The notes beneath the pieces were generated by a model. It had not been told where the DNA came from, made no database searches, and worked only from the letters and a program-made list of their open reading frames with translations. The position numbers and the translations under genes are program-made. Positions 50,702-58,821 of a stretch of DNA of 64,000 bases are shown piece after piece. Each line of letters begins with the position of its first letter. Within the stretch, counting starts at the first letter, position 1. The DNA is from an uncultured Lachnospiraceae bacterium (GTDB taxonomy: Bacteria > Bacillota > Clostridia > Lachnospirales > Lachnospiraceae), in contig CACWHK010000007.1 in assembly GCA_902760755.1 (NCBI GenBank), positions 57,436 through 121,435 on the forward strand. Direction: 5' to 3'.

Positions 50702-51370
50702 TCAATCAAGACTCCAGTCGATGGGGTCAACTCCGTTTTCTTTCAGAAATTCGTTGGCCTTGGAGAAGTGCTTACATCCGAAGAAGCCCCGGTAGGCGGA
50801 GAGGGGACTTGGATGTGGGGCCTCCAGCACCAGATGCTTCGGATTGGTGAGCATGGCCCGCTTTCCCCGGGCGAAGCCTCCCCAGAGCATGAAGACTACG
50901 GGACGGTCCACCTCGTTCACGGCACGGATCACGGCGTCGGTGAACTGCTCCCAGCCCTTATTCTGGTGGGAGGCTGCCACGTGGGCGCGGACCGTGAGAA
51001 CTGCGTTGAGAAGCAGCACACCCTGCTCGGCCCAGGGGGTAAGACACCCGTGGTCCGGGATCTCAAAACCGATATCGTCATGCATTTCCTTATAAATGTT
51101 CTGAAGGGAGGGGGGGATATCCACGCCCTTTTGAACGGAGAAGCAGAGTCCGTGGGCCTGGCCCGGTTCATGGTACGGATCCTGTCCGATGATCACCACC
51201 TTGACCCCGGAAAGGGGCGTCAGATGAAAGGCATTGAAGATGTCCTGTGCAGGCGGATAGATGACTCCGCTGGCGTACTCGCTGTGTATGAATTCGTATA
51301 GCTTCCGGTAGTAGGGCTTTGCGTACTCGGCCTTCAGCACCGGAGCCCAGTCATTTGTGATCTGCGGCAT
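50702..51370 (-). CDS. ung: Uracil-DNA glycosylase
   Basis: 222 residues from the ATG (MPQITNDW) after AAAAAGGAG. Active-site motif GQDPYHEPGQAHGLCFSV with the water-activating Asp, then VFMLWGGFARGKRAM and the DNA-intercalation loop APHPSPLSAYRGF. Removes uracil from DNA to begin base-excision repair. Length is normal for family 1 enzymes. Confidence 0.97.
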   Translation of the reverse strand: MPQITNDWAPVLKAEYAKPYYRKLYEFIHSEYASGVIYPPAQDIFNAFHLTPLSGVKVVIIGQDPYHEPGQAHGLCFSVQKGVDIPPSLQNIYKEMHDDIGFEIPDHGCLTPWAEQGVLLLNAVLTVRAHVAASHQNKGWEQFTDAVIRAVNEVDRPVVFMLWGGFARGKRAMLTNPKHLVLEAPHPSPLSAYRGFFGCKHFSKANEFLKENGVDPIDWSLD

Positions 51371-51447
51371 GGAAATACTCCTTTTTCGTAGTTCTTTATG
51401 TTCCATGCATCATCATAACGCAAATCACGGAAGGGAACAAGAATTAC

Positions 51448-51476
51448 TTGTTTCTTTTCGCTTCCCGTGATAAAAT
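51448..51476 (+). promoter_or_regulatory. Promoter for the MATE-GHKL gene
   Basis: TTGTTT (51448-51453), 17-base spacer, TAAAAT (51471-51476). Confidence 0.7.
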
Positions 51477-51513
51477 TCTAATATTGAGAGTGCTACCTGA
51501 AGGAGTATACCCG

Positions 51514-53259
51514 ATGATTCAGAAGCTATTCAAACAGATGGTGATATCGCAGATCATTTCCGCCATGGCGGTTATGCTCTGTCTTGTCATTGACAGTATC
51601 ATGATCAGCCGGTTCCTCGGAACGGATGCCATGGCAGCTTACGGATTTGCCAGTCCGGTGCTGCTTGTTTTTGCGTCCTTCGGAAGTCTGCTTTCCAGCG
51701 GAATCCAGGTGGTCTGCAGCCGGGCCATGGGACTGGGAGATGAGGATAAGATCAACCGTTGTTATTCCCTGTCCGTGATCATAGCCACAAGCGTATCCAT
51801 CGCAGGCGTGATCCTGGTAGTGGTTTTCGTGGATCCCCTCTGTACACTTCTCGGAGCCAAGGAGGGAACCGAGGTCTTTAATCTGACAAAAGATTATCTG
51901 ATCGGTTTCGTATTCGGAGCTCCCTTCTTTATCGGAGCCCAGATCCTGGTTCCCTTCCTGCAGATGGCAGGGCAGAGAACCAAGCTGGTGGTTGCGGTGC
52001 TTTCCATGACCGTGGCAGATATTACATTTGACCTTCTGAACGTGTTCGTGATCAAGAAGTCCACCTTCGGAATGGGACTGGCTTCCACCCTCAGTTATGT
52101 TGTGGCGGTTGCCATCGGAATCGTTTATTTCTTCCGGAAGGATTGTATCTATACGTTCCGTTCAAAACAGCTGGGTAAGGGGCTGTTCAGGGAGATCGCC
52201 AAGGGCGGTATCCCCACCATGGTCAATCAGGTCAGCCTGGTGCTTCTGGTGTATCTGGTCAACCGTACCATGGTCAAGGTGGGAGAGGAAGTGGCCGTTG
52301 CGGCTTACGCTCTGGTTTCCACCATCGCAAATATCGGATACTGTATCGGAAACGGTATCTCCGAGGTATCCCTGATGCTGGCCAGCATCTCCTACAATGA
52401 GGATGATGAGAAGTCACTCAGTGATATCGTGAAGAATCAGACCATTTTCTCCATCGGTATCAACCTCTTCGGATCCATCGTATTCCTGACTCTGGCGGAT
52501 CCGGTTGTCAGTCTGTTTGTTGCGTCTGATGCACCGGAGCGTGCAACGGCGATCTTCGGACTTCGTATCTTTGCGACCTGTCTGGTGATCAGCTCCATAA
52601 ATGCTGCATTTAAGAAGTATTATCAGGCCATCGGAATGGTCAAGTTCTCGGAATCCATTTCCGTAATGCAGAACCTGGTATTCCCGGCCATCGTTGTCGT
52701 ATCCTTTGGTGCGATCTTCGGAACCCCCGGTGTATGGTTCTTCTATCCCATCGGAGAGCTCCTGTCGCTCCTTTATATCACCATCTACGTCTGGAGACGG
52801 AGCGGGGCTCCTCTCGGAAGCCATCAGAGCTTTGTGTGTCTGCCGCCGGGCTTCGGGGCAGCACCCGGAGATGCTCTGGAGATGGAGATCTGCAAGGTAG
52901 AGGATATTCAGGAGGCAGCCATCGAGGCTTCGGAGTTCTGCGATGAGAAGGGTGTATCAAAGCGGAAGTCCATGTATACGGCGCTTTGTATCGAAGAGAT
53001 GGCGAACAACATCGTGCGTCACGGCTTCTCCGGAAGCAACAATCAGATCGATATCCGTCTTGTTTGCAGGGATGATGAACTGATCGTCCGGATCCGTGAT
53101 AACTGCAAGAGCTTTGACCCGGTGAAGTATTACCAGATGATGCGTCCGGATGAGGATGATCCCACAACCCATATCGGTATCCGCATGGTATTCAAGATGA
53201 CCAAGGATATCCGTTATGTGAATTCCCTCGGACTGAACTGCCTTACCATGAAGATCTAA
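51514..53259 (+). CDS. MATE transporter fused to a GHKL (anti-sigma-kinase-like) ATPase domain
   Basis: 581 residues from the ATG after GAAGGAG (MIQKLFKQMVIS). The first ~440 residues are a 12-helix MATE carrier in two halves, e.g. LCLVIDSIMISRFLGTDAMA and GIPTMVNQVSLVLLVYLVNR. From about 455 a soluble GHKL ATP-binding domain begins: N-box IEEMANNIVRHG, G1-like RDNCKSFDP (Cys where Gly is normal) and HIGIRMV as G2. Domains like this occur in RsbW/SpoIIAB anti-sigma kinases. The transporter may report its state through the attached ATPase. A SpoIIE-type phosphatase exists at 11 kb, but linking them is guesswork. Confidence 0.88.
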   Translation: MIQKLFKQMVISQIISAMAVMLCLVIDSIMISRFLGTDAMAAYGFASPVLLVFASFGSLLSSGIQVVCSRAMGLGDEDKINRCYSLSVIIATSVSIAGVILVVVFVDPLCTLLGAKEGTEVFNLTKDYLIGFVFGAPFFIGAQILVPFLQMAGQRTKLVVAVLSMTVADITFDLLNVFVIKKSTFGMGLASTLSYVVAVAIGIVYFFRKDCIYTFRSKQLGKGLFREIAKGGIPTMVNQVSLVLLVYLVNRTMVKVGEEVAVAAYALVSTIANIGYCIGNGISEVSLMLASISYNEDDEKSLSDIVKNQTIFSIGINLFGSIVFLTLADPVVSLFVASDAPERATAIFGLRIFATCLVISSINAAFKKYYQAIGMVKFSESISVMQNLVFPAIVVVSFGAIFGTPGVWFFYPIGELLSLLYITIYVWRRSGAPLGSHQSFVCLPPGFGAAPGDALEMEICKVEDIQEAAIEASEFCDEKGVSKRKSMYTALCIEEMANNIVRHGFSGSNNQIDIRLVCRDDELIVRIRDNCKSFDPVKYYQMMRPDEDDPTTHIGIRMVFKMTKDIRYVNSLGLNCLTMKI

Positions 53260-53287
53260 ACCGTTGGTATCGTCCTCCTTAAAATGC

Positions 53288-53316
53288 TTGACATTCCCGG
53301 GAGGCCGTGGTAAAGT
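53288..53316 (+). promoter_or_regulatory. Promoter for the T-box/leuA transcript
   Basis: TTGACA (53288-53293), 17-base spacer, TAAAGT (53311-53316). Confidence 0.85.
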
Positions 53317-53322
53317 TTGCTC

Positions 53323-53625
53323 ATCAACAGAAGAAAGATGAAATGCGTTGACAAGGAGTAGTAGGAGCTTTGGAGCCCTGCAGAGAGCTGTCGGCTGGTG
53401 CGAGACAGTGGGAAAGAGGCTTACGAACTGACCTTCGAGCAGCCTGGGCGAAAGGCAGATGATGCCGAGTAGTTTCGGACGGGTCCCGACCGTGATATCG
53501 GGAGGATATAAGATTCCGTATGGAATCCGTATCTGCAATGAGGCCTTACGAAGTGTGTAAGGTGAAGTAGAGTGGTACAGCGTGTTACAACGCCTCTACG
53601 GGGGGACCCGTGGAGGCGTTTTCTT
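53323..53625 (+). ncRNA. T-box leader, leucine specific
   Basis: Hallmarks in order: GACAAGGAGTAGTA at the 5' side, the stem I apical region GGCTGGTGCGAGAC, then GAA-CTG-ACCTTCGAGC, where CTG (53428-53430) is the likely specifier codon for leucine. Next comes the T-box AGTGGTACAGCG (53571-53582) of the antiterminator, and a terminator with 14-bp stem (53589-53602 / 53607-53620) and T-rich tail. Uncharged tRNA-Leu would stabilise the antiterminator and switch on leuA. The specifier position is assigned by analogy with the GAA-codon-ACC pattern. Confidence 0.93.
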
Positions 53626-53674
53626 TTACGCATCCGGGACCTTCAGAGTCACCCGTGGGAAACCGCCAAAACAG

Positions 53675-53703
53675 TTGAAAACGAGACGGTTTCATAGTAC
53701 AAT
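53675..53703 (+). promoter_or_regulatory. Possible second leuA promoter after the T-box terminator
   Basis: TTGAAA (53675-53680), 17-base spacer, TACAAT (53698-53703). Transcription would begin just before the ribosome site and avoid the T-box. Confidence 0.5.
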
Positions 53704-53725
53704 AGGAGATTGGAGGATTGACAGT

Positions 53726-55402
53726 ATGAAGAATTTTGAGCATTACAGAAGAGGCTATTTCATGCCGCCGGTGGAGTCCACCGACTGGGTGAAGAAGGAG
53801 TATATCGACAAGGCACCGGCCTGGTGTTCCGTGGACCTTCGTGACGGAAATCAGGCACTGGTGGTTCCCATGAGTCTGGACGAGAAGATCGAGTTCTACA
53901 AGGAACTGATCCGTGTGGGCTTTAAGGAGATCGAGATCGGTTTCCCGGCCGCCAGCGAGACCGAGTATGTATTCTGCCGTCGTCTGATTGAGGAGGATCT
54001 CATCCCCGAGGATGTGACCATCCAGGTACTGACCCAGGCAAGAGAGCATATCATCAAGAAGACCTTCGAGGCAGTTCGCGGTGCGAACCCGAAGAATGTC
54101 ATCGTTCATGTGTACAACTCCACCTCCGTGGCTCAGCGTGAGCAGGTGTTCCGGATGTCGAAGGACGAGATCAAGAAGATCGCAACGGACGGAGCAGAGC
54201 TTCTGAAGCGTCTTGCGGATGAGGATGGTGCACCCTACCGTTTCGAGTATTCTCCGGAGAGCTTTACCGGAACCGAGCCGGAGTATGCACTTGAGGTTTG
54301 CAACGCCGTGCTGGACGTATGGCAGCCGACGGCAGACAGGAAGGCCATCATCAATCTCCCGGCCACCGTGGAGATGTCCATGCCCCATGTCTATGCAAGC
54401 CAGATCGAATATCTGAACAAGAATCTGAAATATCGTGAAAATGTAGTTCTTTCGCTTCATCCTCACAATGACCGCGGCTGCGGCGTTGCGGATGCGGAGC
54501 TCGGACTCCTTGCCGGTGCGGACCGGATCGAAGGAACTCTGTTCGGCAACGGGGAGCGTACCGGAAATGTGGATGTGATCACCCTTGCCATGAATATGTA
54601 CACCCACGGTGTGGATCCGGAGCTTGACTTCTCGGATATGCCGCGGATCCAGGCAACCTATGAGCGCCTGACCGGCATGGAGATCTACCCGAGAGAGCCC
54701 TACTGCGGCAAGCTTGTGTTTGCAGCCTTCTCCGGTTCTCATCAGGATGCCATCGCAAAGGGCATGAAGTACCGTGAGGCAGATCCGAACCAGATGTGGA
54801 CGGTTCCTTACCTTCCTCTTAATCCGGAGGATATCGGAAGAACCTATGACGGAGACGTGATCCGCATCAACAGCCAGTCCGGAAAGGGTGGTATCGGCTT
54901 CCTGCTTGAGACCAAGTACGGCTTCCTTCTTCCGAAGGCCATGAAGGAGGATGTGGGCTACACCATCAAGGATTACTCAGACCGTCAGCATAAGGAGCTT
55001 CAGCCGGATGAGGTGGTTCAGATCTTTAAGCAGGACTATGTAAATATCAGTACGCCGATCAACTATATCGAGTGTCATTTCCAGCAGGTGGACGGCATCC
55101 GCTGCGAGCTGACCATGGAGCGTGACGGCGTTCCGAAGGTATATCACGGACAGGGAAATGGACGTCTTGACGCCATCAGTAACGCGCTGAAGCGGCATTT
55201 CCATATCGATTATACGCTGATCACCTATGAGGAGCATGCCATCACACGGGGATCCAATTCCCAGGCCTGCGCATATGTGGGAATCCAGCGGAAGGAGTCC
55301 GGCAAGGTTTACTGGGGTGCCGGCATCCAGGATGATATTATCGTTGCTTCGGCATATGCACTGATCAGTGCGGTGAACCGTTCGCTTCAGGCTGAGTCAT
55401 AA
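53726..55402 (+). CDS. leuA: 2-isopropylmalate synthase, LeuA2 type
   Basis: 558 residues; ATG after TTGGAGGATT. It is the longer, fungal-like form of LeuA: FMPPVESTDWVKKEYIDKAP, then WCSVDLRDGNQALV (metal-binding Asp and substrate Arg), FKEIEIGFPAASETE, and LHPHNDRGCGVADAELG with the HxHxDRG-type metal site. The C-terminal part (about 430-558) is the leucine-sensing regulatory domain. It condenses acetyl-CoA with 2-ketoisovalerate, the first step of leucine synthesis. The T-box before it gives leucine control at transcription. Confidence 0.95.
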   Translation: MKNFEHYRRGYFMPPVESTDWVKKEYIDKAPAWCSVDLRDGNQALVVPMSLDEKIEFYKELIRVGFKEIEIGFPAASETEYVFCRRLIEEDLIPEDVTIQVLTQAREHIIKKTFEAVRGANPKNVIVHVYNSTSVAQREQVFRMSKDEIKKIATDGAELLKRLADEDGAPYRFEYSPESFTGTEPEYALEVCNAVLDVWQPTADRKAIINLPATVEMSMPHVYASQIEYLNKNLKYRENVVLSLHPHNDRGCGVADAELGLLAGADRIEGTLFGNGERTGNVDVITLAMNMYTHGVDPELDFSDMPRIQATYERLTGMEIYPREPYCGKLVFAAFSGSHQDAIAKGMKYREADPNQMWTVPYLPLNPEDIGRTYDGDVIRINSQSGKGGIGFLLETKYGFLLPKAMKEDVGYTIKDYSDRQHKELQPDEVVQIFKQDYVNISTPINYIECHFQQVDGIRCELTMERDGVPKVYHGQGNGRLDAISNALKRHFHIDYTLITYEEHAITRGSNSQACAYVGIQRKESGKVYWGAGIQDDIIVASAYALISAVNRSLQAES

Positions 55403-55462
55403 GACTACTGAAAACGGTATGCTATGGGGGACTCCGCGAGCTGCGGAGAGTAGGAGGATACT

Positions 55463-56593
55463 GTGGCAGAAAATGTATTCGGAGAGGGCAGAGAATATCT
55501 GATCCGGGTGCGGGAAGCACTGGCGGAGAAGGATCAGCTGACGGAACGTTCCGGAGAGTTAAAGAGTAGTCTGAAGAAGCAGGAGAAGGATATTGCTTCC
55601 GAGGAAAAGAGCATCCGGGATGAGGTGAACTCCGTAGTTAAGAAGCGCCGTTCCGAGGTGGAGGATGAGTATGATAAGCAGCTTTCTTCCATCCGCAGCC
55701 GGAAGAAGAAGGCTGCGTCCGAGAAGGATAAGAAGGTGGATGCTTTAAAGGAAAGCCGGATCAAGGAGGAAACCCGGGATCACGTGGAGGACTCCAGGGA
55801 GGCGGAGAAGGAGCTGAAGAAGCTGTTCCGGAAGGAAAAGGTTCCGGGCTTCGCCAGAAGCAAGCTTTTCTATGTGATGTTCATGCCCAACAGTCCGCTG
55901 CAGATCCTGATGATGATCATCTGTTATCTTGTGCTTTTTGCGGGGATTCCCACGGTGGTAACCCTGCTGGTAAGAAACTTCCTTCTGAAGGATGCTTCCG
56001 AGCAGGCAAGGACCATGTGGTGTATCCTGATCCCGGCGGTCATGATCATTCTCTTCATGGTGATCATTTTCCTGATCTACGTGAAGGTGAAGGCCCGTCA
56101 TATCGATACACTCCGGCTCGGCCGGCGGTATAGGAATGCGGTTTCAAAGAATGATCAGAGGATCCGTGAGATCCGTCGTTCCGTGGAGAAGGATACGGAC
56201 GAGAGTCAGTATGATGTGGACGAACTGAATCAGAAGCTGGAAGCAATCATTGCTGAGGAAGATGATATTCTGGAGCAAAAGAGCGAGGCACTGAAGGTAT
56301 TTGACGAGCAGACCGCTGAGAATCTGAAGGCGGAGGTGGAGGCCGGAAGGCTTCCTCAGCTGGAGGAGATGAAGCAGCAGAAGGCTGCCACCGAAGCGGA
56401 GCTGGAGCAGGTGGAAAAAGCTCTGCAGGAAAAGACGCTGGAGATCACACGGGACTATGTCTCCCATCTCGGAGAGGATATGATGAAGTCCGAGAAGCTG
56501 GAGGATCTGGTACGGATCATGGAGTCCGGGCAGGCATCCACGATCTCCGAAGCGATCGCATATTATAAAAACCCGAATAAGGGAACTGTTTAG
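55463..56593 (+). CDS. Coiled-coil membrane protein of unknown function
   Basis: 376 residues from GTG after AGGAGGATACT. A small hairpin CTCCGC-GAGCT-GCGGAG (55432-55448) stands just before the ribosome site. Plan: charged coiled coil (about 10-130, rich in Lys/Glu/Ser), two membrane helices (about 148-172 and 190-212), a second coiled coil (about 215-355). Both coiled coils should lie on the same, cytoplasmic, side. I do not recognise the family. It heads a three-gene set with DUF5711 and CvpA proteins. Confidence 0.82.
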   Translation: MAENVFGEGREYLIRVREALAEKDQLTERSGELKSSLKKQEKDIASEEKSIRDEVNSVVKKRRSEVEDEYDKQLSSIRSRKKKAASEKDKKVDALKESRIKEETRDHVEDSREAEKELKKLFRKEKVPGFARSKLFYVMFMPNSPLQILMMIICYLVLFAGIPTVVTLLVRNFLLKDASEQARTMWCILIPAVMIILFMVIIFLIYVKVKARHIDTLRLGRRYRNAVSKNDQRIREIRRSVEKDTDESQYDVDELNQKLEAIIAEEDDILEQKSEALKVFDEQTAENLKAEVEAGRLPQLEEMKQQKAATEAELEQVEKALQEKTLEITRDYVSHLGEDMMKSEKLEDLVRIMESGQASTISEAIAYYKNPNKGTV

Positions 56594-56601
56594 GTGTAGG
56601 T

Positions 56602-57951
56602 ATGGCTAGAAGAAAACGTCCGGAGGAGCCAAAGAATCCGTCCTTTCAGGAGGAGGAGCTTCCGGTGGAACCGGAGAATGATCTGATGGAGGATACGGGA
56701 GAGGGGCCGGTAAAAAAGGCTCCCATCCGTTCCTTCCGGAAGAGACGCGGAAATATTATAGAGGTTGGCGGAGATCCCGAGCTTCGTAGGAAGAATGAGG
56801 AACGACGCGAGAAGAAACGTGCCGGTAAGGCACGTCTCTTTGTGCTGCTGATCCTTCTTGCTGTGGTGATCGGTGTGGTCTGGTATGTCTACTCCGGGAT
56901 CCGCGAGTTCCAGGGCTACAAGGTTCTCCACAGTGCGGATACGACCTACGAGGCAAATGCGGAGTATACCGAGTTCGGCGGAAATCTTCTGAAGCTGACA
57001 CCGGAGGGTGTTTCCTATATCAACGAGAACGGAGATGTGGTATGGACCGCAGGTGCGGACATGAAGGTACCGATCTCCAGTACCAACGGAAATTATGCGG
57101 TGGTAGCCGACAAGGGCGGAAATTCCGTCCGCGTGTTCAATACGGAAGGGGCAGTCAGTGATCTGGTCATGCCCTATAAGATCCTGGATATTGACGTGGC
57201 TTCCCAGGGTGCCTTCACGGTAGTGCTTGAGAGTGATACCACAAACTACGTAAACATGTACGACAAGAACGGAAATGCAGTCTACGAGATGCAGACCTCC
57301 ATCGATAAGAGCGGTTACCCGCTGGATATCGCCATTTCCGAGGACGGACAGAAGCTCTTCACCAGCTATTTCTTCATGGAGGGTATCCAGAACAGGAACA
57401 ACCTGGCAGCCTATAACTTCGGTTCCGTAGGACAGAATGCAAATGCAGACCGTATGGTCGGCGGCTTCAGCCTGGACGACGAGCTGGTTGCAAAGGTGGA
57501 GTTCCTGACAAATAATATCGTTGCCGCATTTTCGGATACGGAGATCATTCTGTACAGCATGAAGGAGAAGCCCTCAGAGCTGGCACGTATCCCTTATGAG
57601 GATGATGTTCGGAGTATCTTCTATGCATCCTCCTATCTGGGTGTGATCGAGCATCCGAAGGATGCCTCGGAGAATACGGATTATATGATGCGGGTCTATG
57701 ACCTGGACGGGAAGGAGATCTTCCACTATTCCTTTAACATGATCTACGACAATATCCACGCGGGCAAGGATGAGATCATTCTGACCGGCGGAAATCAGTG
57801 CATGATCATCACGAAGAAGGGAAGAGTGAAGTTCCGCTATTCCTTTGATGATATGGTGCGCAATATGATCCCCACATCCTCCAACAATGAGTATGTGGTT
57901 ACATTTGAGGGGAAGACGGAGAAGATCGGTCTTCGTATGGAGGATCAATAG
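56602..57951 (+). CDS. DUF5711-like membrane-anchored beta-propeller protein
   Basis: 449 residues. A basic, Arg/Lys-rich cytoplasmic tail (1-72), one membrane helix (about 75-95), then an all-beta outside domain with repeated short blades such as NENGDVVWTAGADMK, MYDKNGNAVYEM and VYDLDGKEIFHYSF. This resembles DUF5711, found in Clostridia; function unknown. The ribosome site is weak and the gene starts 8 bases after the previous stop, suggesting coupling. Confidence 0.8.
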   Translation: MARRKRPEEPKNPSFQEEELPVEPENDLMEDTGEGPVKKAPIRSFRKRRGNIIEVGGDPELRRKNEERREKKRAGKARLFVLLILLAVVIGVVWYVYSGIREFQGYKVLHSADTTYEANAEYTEFGGNLLKLTPEGVSYINENGDVVWTAGADMKVPISSTNGNYAVVADKGGNSVRVFNTEGAVSDLVMPYKILDIDVASQGAFTVVLESDTTNYVNMYDKNGNAVYEMQTSIDKSGYPLDIAISEDGQKLFTSYFFMEGIQNRNNLAAYNFGSVGQNANADRMVGGFSLDDELVAKVEFLTNNIVAAFSDTEIILYSMKEKPSELARIPYEDDVRSIFYASSYLGVIEHPKDASENTDYMMRVYDLDGKEIFHYSFNMIYDNIHAGKDEIILTGGNQCMIITKKGRVKFRYSFDDMVRNMIPTSSNNEYVVTFEGKTEKIGLRMEDQ

Positions 57952-58733
57952 TGAACTGGTTAGTAATCGTGACCATTTTGGTGATCGGTCTCTTCGGCTG
58001 GATCGGATATATGCGCGGGATGGTCCGGACCATTCTCGGGACCTGTACCACCATAGTTGCCATCCTGCTTTCCTATGCGCTGTCCCCGGTGGTTGCCGGG
58101 TGGCTTACCAACGGAACCAGTCTGGACGAGACGATCGAGGATAAGGTCTACAGTCTGGTACAGGACGAAGTGAAGGAGCAGGTGACGGAAAAGACCCGGG
58201 AGCAGGTGAAGGAACTGGAGCCCTCGGGAAAGCCGGTTGAGATCGAGATCACAGATAAGGAAGTCTCGGAAATCATGGAGACGAATCCGTCGAAGAACGA
58301 GCAGATCTCCCTGATCAATGAACTGGAGCTGCCGGACTTTCTGCGACAGACGCTTCTGGACGGAAATAACACGGAGCACTACAGGGAGCTGGGAGTTTCC
58401 ACGGTGTACCGGTATATCGCAAAGAGCGCCGCTACCATCGGTGTTAACATTGTGGCCGGGATTCTTACATTTATCGTGCTGCGTCTCCTGTTTGTGATCG
58501 TAAATATTCTGGTCGGAGGCTTGCTTAAGGCCCTTCCGATCGTCGGTGCGGTGGATAAAACGGTAGGAGCCCTCTTCGGAGCTCTGATGGGTCTGCTGGT
58601 GGTATGGCTTCTCATGTTCATCCTGTCCATCGCCATGAATCCGGAGAACTACCGACATCTCCTTACAGACAACGGCGGACTTCAGTGGCTGTCCGATCAT
58701 AACCTGATCGGAAAGGTGCTGAGGGGACGCTAG
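57951..58733 (+). CDS. cvpA: CvpA family membrane protein
   Basis: 260 residues from GTG sharing one base with the previous stop. TM1 (about 2-20) with GWIGYMRGMVRTI, TM2 (about 24-44), an outside insertion (about 50-150) that is Glu/Lys-rich, and TM3-TM4 (about 155-225) with GALMGLLVVWLLMFIL. The glycine-rich helices are the CvpA pattern. CvpA affects colicin V secretion and envelope integrity in Enterobacteria; here it closes an envelope operon. The insertion is larger than in the short CvpA form. Confidence 0.85.
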   Translation: MNWLVIVTILVIGLFGWIGYMRGMVRTILGTCTTIVAILLSYALSPVVAGWLTNGTSLDETIEDKVYSLVQDEVKEQVTEKTREQVKELEPSGKPVEIEITDKEVSEIMETNPSKNEQISLINELELPDFLRQTLLDGNNTEHYRELGVSTVYRYIAKSAATIGVNIVAGILTFIVLRLLFVIVNILVGGLLKALPIVGAVDKTVGALFGALMGLLVVWLLMFILSIAMNPENYRHLLTDNGGLQWLSDHNLIGKVLRGR

Positions 58734-58755
58734 GATCGTATGCTGGAATCCGCTC

Positions 58756-58784
58756 TTGTTTTTTTCAACGGTAAGTGGTAGAAT
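58756..58784 (+). promoter_or_regulatory. Promoter for the dehydratase
   Basis: TTGTTT (58756-58761), 17-base spacer, TAGAAT (58779-58784). Confidence 0.7.
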
Positions 58785-58821
58785 AGCGCGAGTTGTGATT
58801 TCCGGAGGCAGTCAGTAAGCA

